NCBI GenBank assembly: GCA_900088475.1
Contig: FLMG01004384.1
Span: 1-35,913 of the forward strand
Reading direction: 5' to 3'
Length of the DNA stretch: 35,913 bases
Origin: Hyphochytrium catenoides
Lineage: Eukaryota > Sar > Hyphochytriomycetes > Hyphochytriales > Hyphochytriaceae
The position numbers and the translations under genes were made by a program. This document shows, one piece after another, positions 21,494 to 33,839 of this stretch (positions are counted from its first letter, which is position 1; every line of letters starts with the position of its first letter). The notes below the pieces were generated by a model. That model was given only the letters and a program-made list of their open reading frames with translations. It was not told the origin of the DNA and ran no database searches.

Positions 21494-21983
21494 ATGGAGA
21501 CCAGACCCTACAAGATCGAATGCGCACTCTTTGGTGCTGAGCAGCGGAGTGAGCAGGAGACTTGTCCGGGGTGCACGCCGTGGCCCCACTTCAGGGTAAG
21601 TGAAGCTTTCCACTGCTGTCCAACGGCCTCATGGTGTCCTCTCGAAGTCCACTATTGAGGTGTTGCTTAGCGAGTTTAGCGAGGCCCTTCTCGGCATCGG
21701 GCAAACCAGAGTAGATGATAACGGATGTAATTTCTGATGTCTTGTGATGTCCTGAACGGAGCATCCAGGGCCATCGCCAATTGACTAGGGAAGTGCAGGC
21801 CATACTAATAAAGCGGCATTTCTGGGAGTTGGGGACAAGTAAGGAAGAGCAAGCAGAACACATAGCTGAAGTGGATGGTCTACATGGAAACAAGACACCT
21901 GAGCGACCATCGAACTGTACAAAGTTAGCCCTGTTGTTACAGGTGCTACTTTATTTAGGCCCCGGGCCCTACAGCTATTATAA
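21494..21983 (+). CDS. Unrecognised small protein, four exons
   Basis: Exons 21494-21595, 21675-21710, 21769-21877 and 21943-21983 join in phase into 95 residues ending at TAA. Intron sizes of 79, 58 and 65 nt match the confident genes in the window. The protein starts METRPYKIECALFG, has a CPGC pair (residues 24-27) and a charged helix-like middle (REVQAILIKRHFWELG, then SKEEQAEHIAEVD). I recognise no family. The CPGC could be a redox or metal pair, but that is speculation. Exon 2 is only 36 nt and its acceptor (GCGAG) is weak. An overlapping minus-strand frame at 21591-21893 is an alternative reading of the same DNA. Confidence 0.42.
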
Positions 21984-22102
21984 GAAGCGTGAAGATGAGT
22001 GTGTACATTGAAGAGGATCTAGACCTCATCCTTGTCGCACAATGTCCGTAGTGAGGAGTGTGTTGCGCTCATCCAGACTAGTCCAGGCTTAGATGTTGGA
22101 TC

Positions 22103-25100
22103 CTAGGAAGCGAATAAAACGTTCTGGCAAAAGCGCTGCAGCCTCCAAGCGTGATGTCTACAGCGCAAAGATTAGAGGCATAAACACGGCAAGGGCTTTC
22201 TAAAGTGGCAGTAGAGCAGATATCCTGCAGCCTTACTCTTCGGCGAAGTGGTACAGGCTCTGTAGATCCACAGAGTTAAGGTCTTCCTTCGTTCTCTGCG
22301 AGATCAGTTAATATCTCCGTAGCATGTTATAACAACAACCGCGACACCTGTTACCTGAATGACTTCTAGCTCACAGATCATCTGAAGGTCTTCTTCCCCT
22401 ATCAACAAAAACAGAGTACGGTTATCGCTAACCGATAACGCCGCTTGCATTCACCTCACCTAGTCGGTCTACTAAGACCAGCATGTTGAGTAGCCTGTCC
22501 ATTGGCAACCCGCGAATCTTCTGCCTCGATTGGGTGTAAAGCCATTCCAGAAAGACTTGCACTGTTTCGAAGAAGACACCTTCTTCTTGCAGGGAGGTGA
22601 GATCAACAGCCTCTCCCGATTCAGCCTCTCTGCAGTAAAGTAGACATCAACCGGATTTTGACTAGCAGTCAGTGCCTTATCAAAGAGATTGCCACCTAAA
22701 TCCAACCGTAAACAGCGCCTCGAAGTATTCGCTTAGCGAGAGGATATCCTTCAGTGCAGGTATAAGGACCGTTCGCCCCAAGTCATCCAAGACCGCCACT
22801 TGAGCATCATGATGCGCATGACCCTGAAGACTAAGCACGGCAAGTTATGACCATCAATGCACTGACCATCAACAGGCTTGTAATACAGGGTTTACCACGC
22901 TCGCATGTCCTCCTCAAAGGTTGATGGAGACACGTCGACTTCAGGACCAGACTGACGGGACTCAATAATCTGGGCGAGTCTTTCCTGCAATCCAGCAATC
23001 AGTGATATTCGAGAATTTGAGTTAATGAAAACCAACCATGCGCCAGTTCGAAGCCAACTCCGCAAGAAACCGAAGGCGATGAGGCTTGGCCTGAAAAATG
23101 GGGCTCAGCAAAGAATCCAACAGCCGTTGGGGCTGCCGTTTGAACCCAAACCTGAAGCTCATCGCAATAAATATAACATAGAACACTCTCCAGGTCCTGA
23201 GATGCAATGTCTGGAATTTGCAGAACTGCTGGGGTAGCTTCTTTTATCAGCCCTAGCTCAATTCCTGCATCTATAGGCGCAAGCAAAGGTTAGATATAAC
23301 GGCCATGAAAGCGTGGGAGAGGGTTTACCTTGGGCGAGGGCGCGAATGTATCCCCACAGGTACGGCGAACGCGTTCTTATAATGTCCAAATGGAGACTAA
23401 ACTCCGTAGAGTCATCGGTGCTGATGAGCATTGTCGGGAACTAAAAGCAAGGGCATAAGATGGGAAACTAGTGAGATGAATAGGGCCAACATCCCTACCC
23501 GGGCGTTCTTGAACAAGGAGAAGTACTTGCGAAAGGAAGGGCTGCTTTCCAGGACGACCCCACAGTTTGAGTATCCGGCCTAGAGGGGATGCCCCCAATC
23601 AGATAAAGAGTCCCAGTAGTGTTGCAAGCCGATTCACCTTTGCTATCATAGCAGTCTTGGGTAGCTCGAGCTTGCCGATATTCTCTCTCTGGTAGCCTCC
23701 ACCACGTCCAAGCACCCCAAAGCTGCAAGTACGATTGTCATTGTCAAAAAGCAGGCATACCAAGGGCCAAAGCTCACGTACTCATTCCAGCCCCATGTGT
23801 ACACATTGCCCGAATCTGCAATGCCTATTGTGTTATGTGATCCTAAGGTAGGGATAGTCATTGATTCAGCCATCGAGGGTAACTTGCTATTATAGCCTTA
23901 CCGCAGGAGATAGAAACGAGCTTTTCGTTGATGTCTGTGATACATTGTGGGATGAAGTACATTCTCGCTGATACGAGATCACCACCTGTATCAGCTCTAT
24001 TTCCATGCTGTCGAGATACGCGTCATTAGTCCTCGACGTCACAAGCGATGTCGTCAAGATCAAAATACCTGGTTATACTCTGCATGTCCCCAGCTGTAGA
24101 CCTCGCCTTCGTCGGAAAGTCCCACAGAATGATTCATACCCTGAAGAGGGTGTAACGTCTTAGTCGAAGCTTGTAAGAAAAGACAGAACACTTATTACCG
24201 CTGCCACAGCTCTGATAAAGACAGTGGAGTCAAGCGCTTCCACCCTGCGTGGACACTTTATTCATGAAGATATTATCAGTGAAGGTATCGAAGTTCAAAG
24301 TAATCTGCACAACTTAAAGTACCAGAGAGCCCTCGGTAGTGCCATGGCCCAACTGACCCAGAGCCCCAAGACCGAATGTAAAGACCGTGCCGCCCCTTCG
24401 ACGCATTTTGCCGCTTGCCTCCAGGATGTCTTCTATTGTTGAGCACACTAAGGTATGCTGCTGCCCGCAGGCAACGTCGACAATGCGCTGCTCCTTGAGC
24501 AAATCCAGCTAGATATTGATAGGCAGATTGTCATACAAGTGAGCCAGCATTCCTCGATATTGATTACCCTACCTGCTGGAAGCTGGCTGTGCTGAACCTA
24601 TGGCCCAATCCAAGCTGGCCTCTGTCATTATAGCCACAACCATAGACCATACCGTCTGTGCTGAGTACTATGCTGTATGTGAAAGTTGCGAATGATGAGC
24701 GCGCTGAAAAAAGCTGCACGATTTGGCTCTCTATACACCTGTGGCCGAAGCCCGCAGCGATTTTCGTGACTTCAACTCTCAACAGGCTTTCGCATAGGCA
24801 TGGCGCAGTTAGAGGTCGCCGCACCTGGTGGATTAGGATCAGCCGGAGCTAGGAATCTGTACAATGGCTAAGTATATTATTCTCACAATCTTCATACGAA
24901 GAAGTCCTGATGAGAGGGATTAGGGATAGCTTTACTGAATATGCTTTGTTGTGTTGCGACACACCTGCGTTATTGCCTGATTGGCTCTGTTCTAGGCCTG
25001 CAAGCGCATACTGCTGTTCAGACCACCTCGCTAACCGGCTTCCGCTTAGAGGTTCTTCTTCTGCTAAACCTTCAAGCCGGATATTCCCTTCAGCAGCATC

Positions 25101-25747
25101 GGCGTCAGCCTGCAATCAGATCCAAACCAGTTAGGACCAAGGCCAAACACTCTACGGGATTGTGGGTAACCCCACCTGTTGACTCTCCTGATTTGCTGAA
25201 AGGTCCCGATGAACTAGACCCCACATATACACTTGACCGGACGAAGTCAAGGCCTGCAAAGGTCAGTCAGTGTGAAGACTGCAGCATTAGAGAAGACCAT
25301 GTATTCTTAGCCCACCATCGAGTGCATGGCCCCACATGATACGTTCGTCACGTTCTCCAGCTTTAACGCATCAACTTTTTTTGGTTGAGCGTCTTCCAGA
25401 GAGCCTAGTCCTAGCTGCCCAAACTTATTATACCCCCTGAAGAGATTTTTTCGGTTAACCTTATGCCCGTCTTACAAGAGATATGTCACGCACCAAGAGT
25501 ACACGTGGCCCATATCTGATGCTGCCAGCGCGAAGCCATCGCCAATTGCAAAGTCTTGAACGCTGACATCTCGCAGGGCTTCTAGCGCCGCCTTAAGGCA
25601 AGTAAGAAACAATGAGATGCTCAAATTAGCTTGTTATTGTAGAGCAACAAGATAACACAGAGCCCTTACCGGTACTGCAGCAGCTTTGAGGTTCTCCTCA
25701 CCTTTGATCTGTTTGTGGCTGTTCGATCCCCAGAAAAACAGCGACAT
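22103..25747 (-). CDS. RCC1-repeat protein with two BTB domains (IBtk/RCBTB-like)
   Basis: A long multi-exon gene starting MSLFFWGSNSHKQIK (ATG at 25747). Well-defined first exons are 25670-25747, 25494-25591, 25316-25436, 25176-25253 and about 24965-25109. RCC1 motifs recur: WGYNKFGQLGLGS, CGYNDRGQLGLGH, GLGALGQLGHG, and SVGLSDEGEVYSWGHAEYNQ. After GVLGRGGGYQRENIGK come two BTB modules. The first spans HLDIIRTRSPYLWGYI to LESVLCYIYCDELQ. The second runs from AQVAVLDDLGRTVLIP through VFLEWLYTQ to the C-terminal FAEEHHAWRLQRFCQNVLFA, ending at TAG (22103-22105). RCC1-BTB proteins usually serve as substrate adaptors for cullin-3 ubiquitin ligases. The RCC1-BTB-BTB order is that of IBtk, without ankyrin repeats. 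Some interior junctions, notably the donor near 24963, are uncertain. Confidence 0.82.
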
Positions 25748-26835
25748 TGAACCAGCTCGTCCCGCACACAATGTGTTTGCTCTCTCCTATCTTTGGATGC
25801 CAAGAAAGAAGGAAAGTAAGCACCTCAATGAGAATGGGAAAGTGACTCTCTCCAAAGCCACTTCGCACAGACAAGGCAGAACCGCCACTGCACCAAGCCA
25901 GCAAAGAACTGTGCTTTCATACCCTCAACTGTTATCCTCTGCTCCTTCCATCCAGCAGCCGACGGCCAACTAACAGCTTGCTCCTCTCCAGGCTTCCTTT
26001 TCCCTTGTCTCTGCTGCTCTTCTTAGGAGAGCAGGATGATGAGCCGCCACCTGGACAGAGATGTCACACTGGTTTTCAGGCCACTTCGTACGAACTGTTC
26101 TACCGACAAGAACCCTTTATCCCCTCTCTATCACCTGAAAAGTATTCCGTGCTGAAGGCCCTCGCTCTAATGTTATCAGCTGCTATAAACCCTAGGATGC
26201 CATTAGCGTTCCGCCTTTGATCTCCTTGTGTGCTTCGCTGTTTGGAGCCCCAATGACCATCACTCAGCAATCCCCTTGAGAGTGAATGCGCTTTTCTTCT
26301 GAATAACGGCTAGATGTGGAAACATTATTCAGGAGCCGGTGTAGGAATGGAAAGCGATATTCCGAATAGAATTATATATGAGCTAGCAAGGGTAATTGAA
26401 GCTGTTTCTGGGCGATGATGGCTTACAGCTCTGTCGATCCATTGAAAGGTCAGCATCATCATCATCATCAGAGGCAACAGGAGCACTGTCAGAGAGAGCA
26501 GGAGATCGGAGCGAGCTAGGGCGCAGGTGAGTGTCGAACAGTCACCAGCCCTGTGCGACAGATTGCCTACATTATAGAGTGGAGTGGCATAAGATTAATA
26601 GCTCACAGCTTGACATCCATCGCCTTTGGAAGCAATGAACGGTCGTCATCGTCCTTCAAAGGGACAGAAATATCTACTTATGACAGAAACAATGACGTTC
26701 ACTAAATTGATTGCACTTGGTAAGAGACAGTAATGTGGCCACTCTGCGCTTTGCGAAAGAGAGGCCATCATTTGATGAAGAACGAGAGGTCTTTGGAGGT
26801 CAAAGAGATAGAGGTCTATCAGCTAGCATCGCGCT
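25748..26835. other. Intergenic region
   Basis: About 1.1 kb between the start of the RCC1-BTB gene and the stop of NOP9, both on the minus strand. A plus-strand frame at 25978-26220 lacks an ATG start and has no recognisable domain. A short CAT repeat occurs near 26453-26470. It should hold the RCC1-BTB promoter. Confidence 0.45.
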
Positions 26836-29812
26836 TTATTTACTCTTTTTCTTGCTCTTCTTTGTCTTCTTTGTTCCTGAGTCCGCTTCATTCTCCTCAG
26901 CAGACCTACTGAGAGCCTTGAACACGAACTCTAAGTCTTCCTTTGGGTTCTGTTTCACCTACAGAACAAACAAGGAAACGGACAGGACCGCAGTCATGTC
27001 AGTGCCAAACATGACCCTGACATCCCTCACAAAAGAGAGTGTGCCTAAGGATATTACCTCTTCAAGTTTCTTCCTTTTCTTTCTAAGTCCTTCTTCAGTA
27101 TGGGTCCCTTTCCGTGATGCAAAGCCCAGCGTCTCCAGGAAGGGTTCCAGCTTCTCGTCACTCTTTCCCTCAGGTTCCCGCTTGCGTTTCGGTTCGGACT
27201 CGCTCTTGCCAGTCTTTTGGTCGGACGTTAGGATATCAGCAAACATCTTGGAAACCTTCTCTGCCTTGTCTGTAGCAAAGCCATAGGTTAGTCCTCAGAT
27301 AAACACAAAGGAACCCTTGTGCACATGGCTTCAATCTGAACATAGAAAGTGAGGCGATAAAAAGAAAGTGAAAGAAGTACTGGGAAGATGGATGTAGTTA
27401 CCTTGGCCCCCTAGCCACTGCCTTTTGTTTGTCTTGAACAGCTGAATTTTGCATGTCTCAAGGACCATTCGGCCAAAATGGCTACCCGCCACTCGACTCC
27501 GAGCTGCCAAAAGCTCCTCAGCTATGGCCACCTGTGACGATCACTAAGAAGCGGATTGAGGTAGAGAGCATGGAGCAACATACCCTGCGCTGAGTGTCCG
27601 AGATGGCCCTGAAGGCTTTCTGTACAAAGTAGCACCCGAACCTCTCCGATGCTAGGTTTGCAATTTGGCCTTTGGCGGCGTCGACAAGCTTCAGTTTTGC
27701 TGCATCAAACTCCTTCGGGCCGTCAAGAATTGGCTCCTGTTGGGGGTACAAAAAGGTGGATGAGAGCCGGCTTTGCTAGTAAAGCAAACTGACTACTTTA
27801 CCACGACACATCGACTTCCAGTACCATCCTTAGCCAGAGCGATGAGCTTTTCCTTCGATAGAGATGCAATGCTGTCCCCATATGCCGGGCGCACGGCTCA
27901 TATTTTAGTGCAGTGCTGCAAGCTTGCCGAAGATGACACGCATACCTGTCCACAAGGGGCATAACGGTGCTAGGCGGAAATAGTAGAAGATTCTGGATGA
28001 TCCTTGCGCCAGGGACATTTATGGATATTCGGTCCTACAAGGCCAGGTTAGTGGCTCTCAACACTCAGTGTTGATTGAAGCTTGTGGTGTCAACATTAAC
28101 GACATTCTCCTCCTACTCTTTCGCTTCAACACGAATCATGAAGGCTGACCTTTCCTTCATCCAGACTAATAGCCAGGAGGTTTTCGCTTAGTCCTCCTTT
28201 GGCGTTATGGCCTTCGGCAGCCGATAAGACCGCCTCCGCTACCTCTTCCTGTAGAGTTTCCAATCTGAGAGCCGCTTCCACCACCCGCCAGAGCACACCC
28301 AGGCGGTTCTGCCGATAGGGAGATGAGAGATTGCAGCAGGATACTAAATAGCTACTGTGCAGCGTACCGCATTGAAGAGCTTTCCGATTCCCCAGCCGCT
28401 GAGCTCATCGAACATAGATCGGAANNGATTTTTTTGAAGAGTGAGCTCGAGCAAGTCTCAAGAATCTGCACCATAGGAGAAGTCACTTTAAGAGCGAAAA
28501 ATGCCTCCAACTATTTACTGCACTTACAGCTTCAACATAGTGGCTTCCCACACGGTCGTGGTTTAATGTCTGAATGCTCTTGGCGAAGCTTTCAGGGTCG
28601 TTCCATCTGAGTGACCTCTTGATCTGTCGACAGAGCGAGTGCGAGATCAGCGGGAGAATGGAGAATTTGGTAAAGCAGGCTTGCTTGCTTACAATATCAT
28701 CCGCTGACCCATCGCGCTCTTTGCTTATCCGTAAAATCAGCTGAAGCAATGGCCCTGTATTCTCATTACATGCAGACTGTAGTAAGGTCGCGGAAGGAGA
28801 TTCTGACAACTTCGTGCAGATGGATTCCAAGAGCGGTGCGAAGCTCTCTGGAACCTCAAAGCGCTTCGGCTCAACTCCGTCTGATGCCACGAGCGTTCGT
28901 TAGAGTCACCGTCTCCAAGAGTTGTCCCCATGACCCATACCTGTACGGGCATTGATTGGGAAGATAGGCCTGTGCTTGACATGCTTGCCCCTTTTTTCTT
29001 GAACCTCTTCCCTGCCAGCTAATACACAGACCAAGGACCTCACGACATGACTAGCACTACCATAACTCTCATTAGACTCAAGAAGCGCTCGGGAGGAAGA
29101 ATGGGCGAACGGCTACACACTAACCTCAAGTCGTAGAACAAATCTTCCCACTGACCAGAGATTTCCTCACACATAGCAAGGATAAGCTCTGTCATGGGGG
29201 GAACTTCCTCCTCATCGTCTGTACCCCGCTCATCTTCATCTACTTCGTTCTCTATTTTACCCTACGGTCCAACCCAAAGGGTGAGACTACGTCACATATC
29301 AAGTCATCACTCTTTATATCCTGCCGTTTACCTGTGCCTCAGCCTCGATTTGAGGGCCTGCAAGTCTAAGAATTGTCTGAAGTACGTGCGAAGAGTATCT
29401 GTTGCAGAAAAGAAAGAGAAAGTATCCCTTGAACTTGCTCAGGTATCGCCGCACTTCCCGGGGAGGAGAAAGGCGGAGTAGCTGCTCTATGATGGCGCTG
29501 ACATGCTTATCGCTTGCTGGGGGAGGATAGGAGGTGCATTCAGATTCAAATATGGTGGTTAAGGAGAAGTCGATAGCTTTACCTGCACTCGCCTCCTTGT
29601 GTTGGAGCTCTTGAATAACGTTTCCAATTAGAACCTCTCTCTCTTCTCCTTGAGTCTCCTCGTCCGCGAGGAGCCCCTGTACCTGCTTGAGATAAGAAAT
29701 TGTCTCTTGGTCAAGCCTCCTTGGCCTATCTGGTCTCCTCTCTGTTAACCTGTTTGCCAGACTTTAGAGGTATAAGTGGGTAGCTAAGAATATGCGCTTA
29801 CCCTTCCTCCAT
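26836..29812 (-). CDS. NOP9: NOP9, pumilio-repeat nucleolar ribosome-biogenesis factor
   Basis: A minus-strand gene of a dozen or more exons, starting with an 11-nt coding exon (MEEG, 29802-29812), then 29583-29749, 29332-29516 and others. It ends at TAA 26836-26838 after a Lys-rich tail (TKKTKKSKKKSK). Pumilio-type repeats include RYSSHVLQTILRLAG, GSASHVVRSLVCVLAGRE, HDRVGSHYVEA, LAKDGTGSRCVV, LASERFGCYFVQKAF and VAGSHFGRMVLE. The order and spacing match NOP9, which binds pre-18S rRNA in the nucleolus and is required for 40S subunit maturation. FEVPESFAPLLESI matches human ADFEVPETFL. Coding sequence is broken at 28425-28426 by two Ns next to adapter-like sequence, and part of one repeat is missing. 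One 66-nt interior intron has no stop in frame. Confidence 0.88.
28416..28426. other. NN gap with adjoining sequencing-adapter remnant
   Basis: The bases AGATCGGAA at 28416-28424, immediately followed by NN, match the first nine bases of the common Illumina adapter (AGATCGGAAGAGC). On the minus strand this reads NN then TTCCGATCT. The junction falls inside a NOP9 exon, between LFKKI and MFDEL, and the expected repeat segment is absent. Confidence 0.75.
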
Positions 29813-30586
29813 TATGAGACACGGTAAGGTGGGGTCTTCACGAGCGAGGAGAATAGGGAGCTGTTCTCTTCCTTTCCAAGAGAGGACTGCAAGCTATAGA
29901 GAAGTTACGGGTCAAGATATAAGAATAGACCTTCTGCAGAATGCAAAACGCAGCTTCTCAGAGTGCCTCTCTCATGGATCTCAGCCGTATCCCGCGCTCA
30001 TGAGGAAGAGAAGAGGCCATCCGCAAGCATGATGCGCCTCGTCACTCTGCACTATCAGATCCTTCGACGTGGTTCTGATTCTCAACGCTTGTCGCTTCTG
30101 ATTGCTTGAGACTTGAGAACTGATGGAGGAGCCTTCCTCCACTGTTAACCCAGTGAATGGCCGTTAGCGGGCTCCATAACGGCCTGTCTGTCAGAAAGCC
30201 ATTGGACCTGCAAACGGCTAGAATACAAATCAGGTTTAGTCGTTACCGGTAATTAAAGCCCTGATAGCTGGCGCACCAAAAGACATGACTTTCAGTTAGA
30301 CTTACTCGGCTCCAAGGCCGTAATAATGACTCTTAAAGGAGATGATGATGGATCGCCCGCTGAAAGATGCTGCCTTGGCGCAGAACACTGTGCTCGATTC
30401 AGCAACAGCGGTAGGCGGAGATCCGCGCGTAGATTTATCTGCTGATAGCAGCTCCGCACATAGAGTCTCTGGTGTATAAGCATGCCATCCTAAAGAGATG
30501 GTATCGGGGAATATGGATAGTCGTGATGTGCTTTCTTTCAAGGAGTGATTGCAAGAAGAAATCTGCTCAAGAGTCGTGCACGTCAA
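29813..30586. promoter_or_regulatory. Divergent promoter region, NOP9 / CEP95-like
   Basis: The 774 bases between the ATG of NOP9 (-) and the ATG of the CEP95-like gene (+) must hold both 5' untranslated regions and promoters. Short frames on either strand have no recognisable content. No TATA-type element stands out clearly. Confidence 0.45.
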
Positions 30587-33500
30587 ATGCAGGCGGCACC
30601 GCAACCAGGCAGCACACCGAGGAGTGCTCCTGCCTCCCTCTCCTTATCAGCCGCAGAAGAGCAACAGCAAGAGAGAGATTCCACCCGCGGCCTCTCAGAG
30701 TCCATGGATAGTCCTCCACCGGATTTTTCTCGAGAAGGTAACTCTTTCTTCTATATCACTGTCGTGCGCTAACTGTGAGCACTGATCTTTGGCATCGCAG
30801 ATCAACAAGAGCTCCTTGTGCGAACGAATCGCCTTCTAAGCTATGTAGGTATTGATGCCAAACCTTTGCAGACTTTCGCTGAGTTGCAGAAGAGCGCTTC
30901 AAGCATGTTCGTGGCAATATTCGAGCAAATGTTTCAGGTAAGATAGACCAAATGTGACAGAGGGATATCACCGATAGTGGAGTGAACTCTCTGGTGGACT
31001 ATATCGCATTGTGTTTGATGAGCTTACTCATCCTTAGGTGCGACTGCGAAGAATTGTGAGGGTGCCATCGCACGTGGCGGACTATGTGAATAATGCACAA
31101 GTCGTCATTGAAGCCCTATCTCGCTCTATACTCGGGATGAATCTCTCGCATATTCGAGGAGACGCCATTTGTCAGGTAGCGCTAAGCAAGCTTTCCATGT
31201 GAACGACAGCATTTCTGAAGAAAGTACATTTCTATTGAACGGTGCCAGGGAGATGGCAAAAACATAAAGAACTTAGTGGACATCTTTTTGGAGATCCACG
31301 ACGTTCTTCTTCAGAATCCTGCCGCGGAGGTCCCGTTTGATGTTCGCGTGCGGGCACATGAAGCCCAAGATGAAGCCGAGAAGCCTATCGGTAGACTCGA
31401 GTTACGACCTTTATTGCTTCGCTGAGTACTAAGAGGAACTTGTTCTGCTCCAAGGCCTTTCATTCGCCGAGAGCTTGCAGACGGATCTGCAGGCCAGGCT
31501 TCGTGAACGGGTGTACGCACAAGAGAATGAACTGGAAGGTGAGAATGAAGGGATACTCCTTCAATCGCTGGAGCCTAGCGCTCCCAAAGACCAAATAAAT
31601 GAAAATGTTCCGAGGGAACACAGGCGGCAAGATAAGGAAGACCGTCTTTCTTCTGCAGATCCAATTCTAGCTCATGAGCCTTCTCAAAGAATTGCTGTCG
31701 GAGTCGGAGGTAGACGACGGCAGTCTCGTAGGGCGCCTAAGGGTAACTCAGGTCAGTCCTACTGATCTCCCATCCGCTGGACCTATTTTGTATCTGCTTG
31801 GTGCCCCTTTCCTTCACTGGCTGGTCCACCACCATTCCGGCTCTAGTGATTTTTAAACCCTGACTCTCATGCCTCAGATGTAAAGAAAGTAAAGAGAGTA
31901 GCTCCACGAAGCTTTTTCGATCGAGGTAGGTCGTCTAAAGGAAAAGGGGTGGCCCAACATTGGCACGGAGGATAACATTAGCTGTGTATAGATCGAAGTG
32001 ATGAGAGCGCTTCGGAGAAAGAAAACAAGGAGGAGGTGACAGCCAAGGATGATGACCTAAGCGATCTCAGCTCAGCTGAGGACGAACACCAGTCCGATGT
32101 AAGCCCTACGCTGGAGTTCTTTACTGACCATTCCTCATAAACTGATATGTGATGAATTTCACAGGCCTTCGATGCATCAGAGAGCAACATAATAGAGAAA
32201 GACCAAGACCTATCTGCGGACTCCTTGGCAGACCTATATCCTGGCGTATGGAACAAGCTCACATCCCTAAGGTTGTAGGTCTGTCAGCTTTATCCTGTTT
32301 AGATAGAGCTCACATCTACCTGAACGAGCTAGAAAGCAGCTCAACAGGTTTGAAAACATTGCTGCTTCGAAGTCTGCGAAGGTCCAGCAGAGGAGGATGC
32401 ATCAGGTGGGAGGTTAGGTCGCCCTTTATAGAAGACCTTTCCTAGCGAAGAGTGGTGAATGATTCAATGACGTCACAGAAGGAGGAAGAAAGTCTGACGA
32501 GGGCCAGGCAGAAGTACCGGCATATGCTGGAGGAGAAACTGCACGAGCTGCGCATGGTAAGCGGACACCCAGACTCTCGTGGGACCCTCGTGGTTTGTAC
32601 CTGCCCGCTTTTTACTCCATGATAACCGGGCTACCTTTCCAAATAGAAAGAACTGTCAGACCGCAAAAAGTTTCAGTCGGCAGTAAGGGCAAAAGAACAC
32701 TCTGACAAGGTTGAGCAGGTCAGTGAAACAAGGGCTGGCGCTGCCTTTCAACTACTCTAAAGTGGTTTCTTCTTTGGCAGGCTCGACAAGAGAAAATAAA
32801 GAGAGATATTGGCCTGCAGTCCAAGAGAATGAGTATGCTGCAACGAGACCGGGTATAGTCTTCAGAAGTGCCTATCATTGAACTGCATTGTCTCGCAAAA
32901 GTAAACCAGGCCAATCCTGCCCTCATCCCCTAGGACGAGAATGCTATGAAAGAATTGTTACAATCCATGGTCGACATAGAAAAGCAGAGAGCGCTTGAGG
33001 AGCGTAAAGAGGTGTGCTGGCAGACACTATTCTAGATGCTATCAGATATTCACAGAAAGCGATGCCTTCAAACCACATACTAGGCCTTGGTCAAGATGAA
33101 AGAGATGGAAGAAGAGATGATGTCCCGGCTTCGCGCAATGGAGGAATTGTAAGGACCGACTTCTTTCATTAAGTGTCAAGCCCTAACACCCAGCGCAACT
33201 TTCCACAGCTATCACTCGCAGCTCTCACTGCTTAAGGAACAGAATAAGCAAGACGAGGAAACAAGGAGCAAGTACGAGCGCGCACAAAAGCAGGTGGTCT
33301 AAGTTTGTCTGTTACTCTCTTTAGAAAGGGCTGGAGGTGCACTAAAACACTCACTTTGATAGGCCGCAGAGAAACTCCTTCGAGACATCCGCGTGCATAG
33401 AGAGCAGCGATTGCGAGCGGCTCTCGAGTTACGTGAGCACAAACTAGAGGTGTCTATGGTGCATCGTGACCAGGAAATGAGCAAACTACGGGAGCAGGCA

Positions 33501-33806
33501 CTCACAGGCTCCTCCGCTCTGGATGTTTTCGACAGGTAAGACGCCAGTTTCGCATTTACGGAGCACTGCCCGTTCACTCACTCCAGAAGCAGGGAGTCCT
33601 TACTATCAAAGCTCTCTCGAGAGTCATCCCGCCATTCCTCCTCCACATCCGCACAACGGAGAAGCAGAACAAGCTCTGCCTCACGGTCGCGCAACACATC
33701 GTCCACGTCCAAATCGTCGCGTTCATCCAAAGCAGAGAAGCCGGTTGTCCGATACCATGGCATCCGCACAATAGTCGGGAGGAAAAAGCGCTTCAACTCC
33801 AAATAA
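30587..33806 (+). CDS. CEP95: CEP95-like centrosomal coiled-coil protein
   Basis: About 18 exons give roughly 680 residues. First exons are 30587-30737, 30801-30937, 31038-31175, 31249-31390, 31455-31538 and 31590-31742. The last ends at TAA 33804-33806. The N-terminal domain, with IEALSRSILGMNLSHIRGD and GDGKNIKNLVDIFLEI, matches the conserved start of human CEP95 (SLALDYLQVSLSHITGEN and KGDKESIKNLLEIF), a calponin-homology-like fold. An acidic disordered middle (DDDLSDLSSAEDEH) follows, then about 300 residues of charged coiled coil (for example KMKEMEEEMMSRLRAMEEL), and a Ser/Arg-rich basic tail ending VVRYHGIRTIVGRKKRFNSK. CEP95 localises to centrosomes and spindle poles, so the organism probably builds centrioles. 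The start ATG is the first in frame. One intron is only 40 nt. Confidence 0.83.
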
Positions 33807-33839
33807 TGGACTTATCCGAAGTAAATGCATAGACAATCA

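Noticed and set aside
21591-21893. 100-codon minus-strand frame overlapping the small four-exon gene
   Set aside because: The plus strand offers four phase-consistent exons with normal intron sizes, while this frame has no ATG-supported start or clear splice context. It is kept only as an alternative reading.
26711-27286. 191-codon plus-strand open frame
   Set aside because: It is antisense to the last NOP9 exons, whose Lys/Glu-rich coding reads as Phe/Leu/Ser-rich on the other strand. The minus strand has matching splice sites and family similarity.
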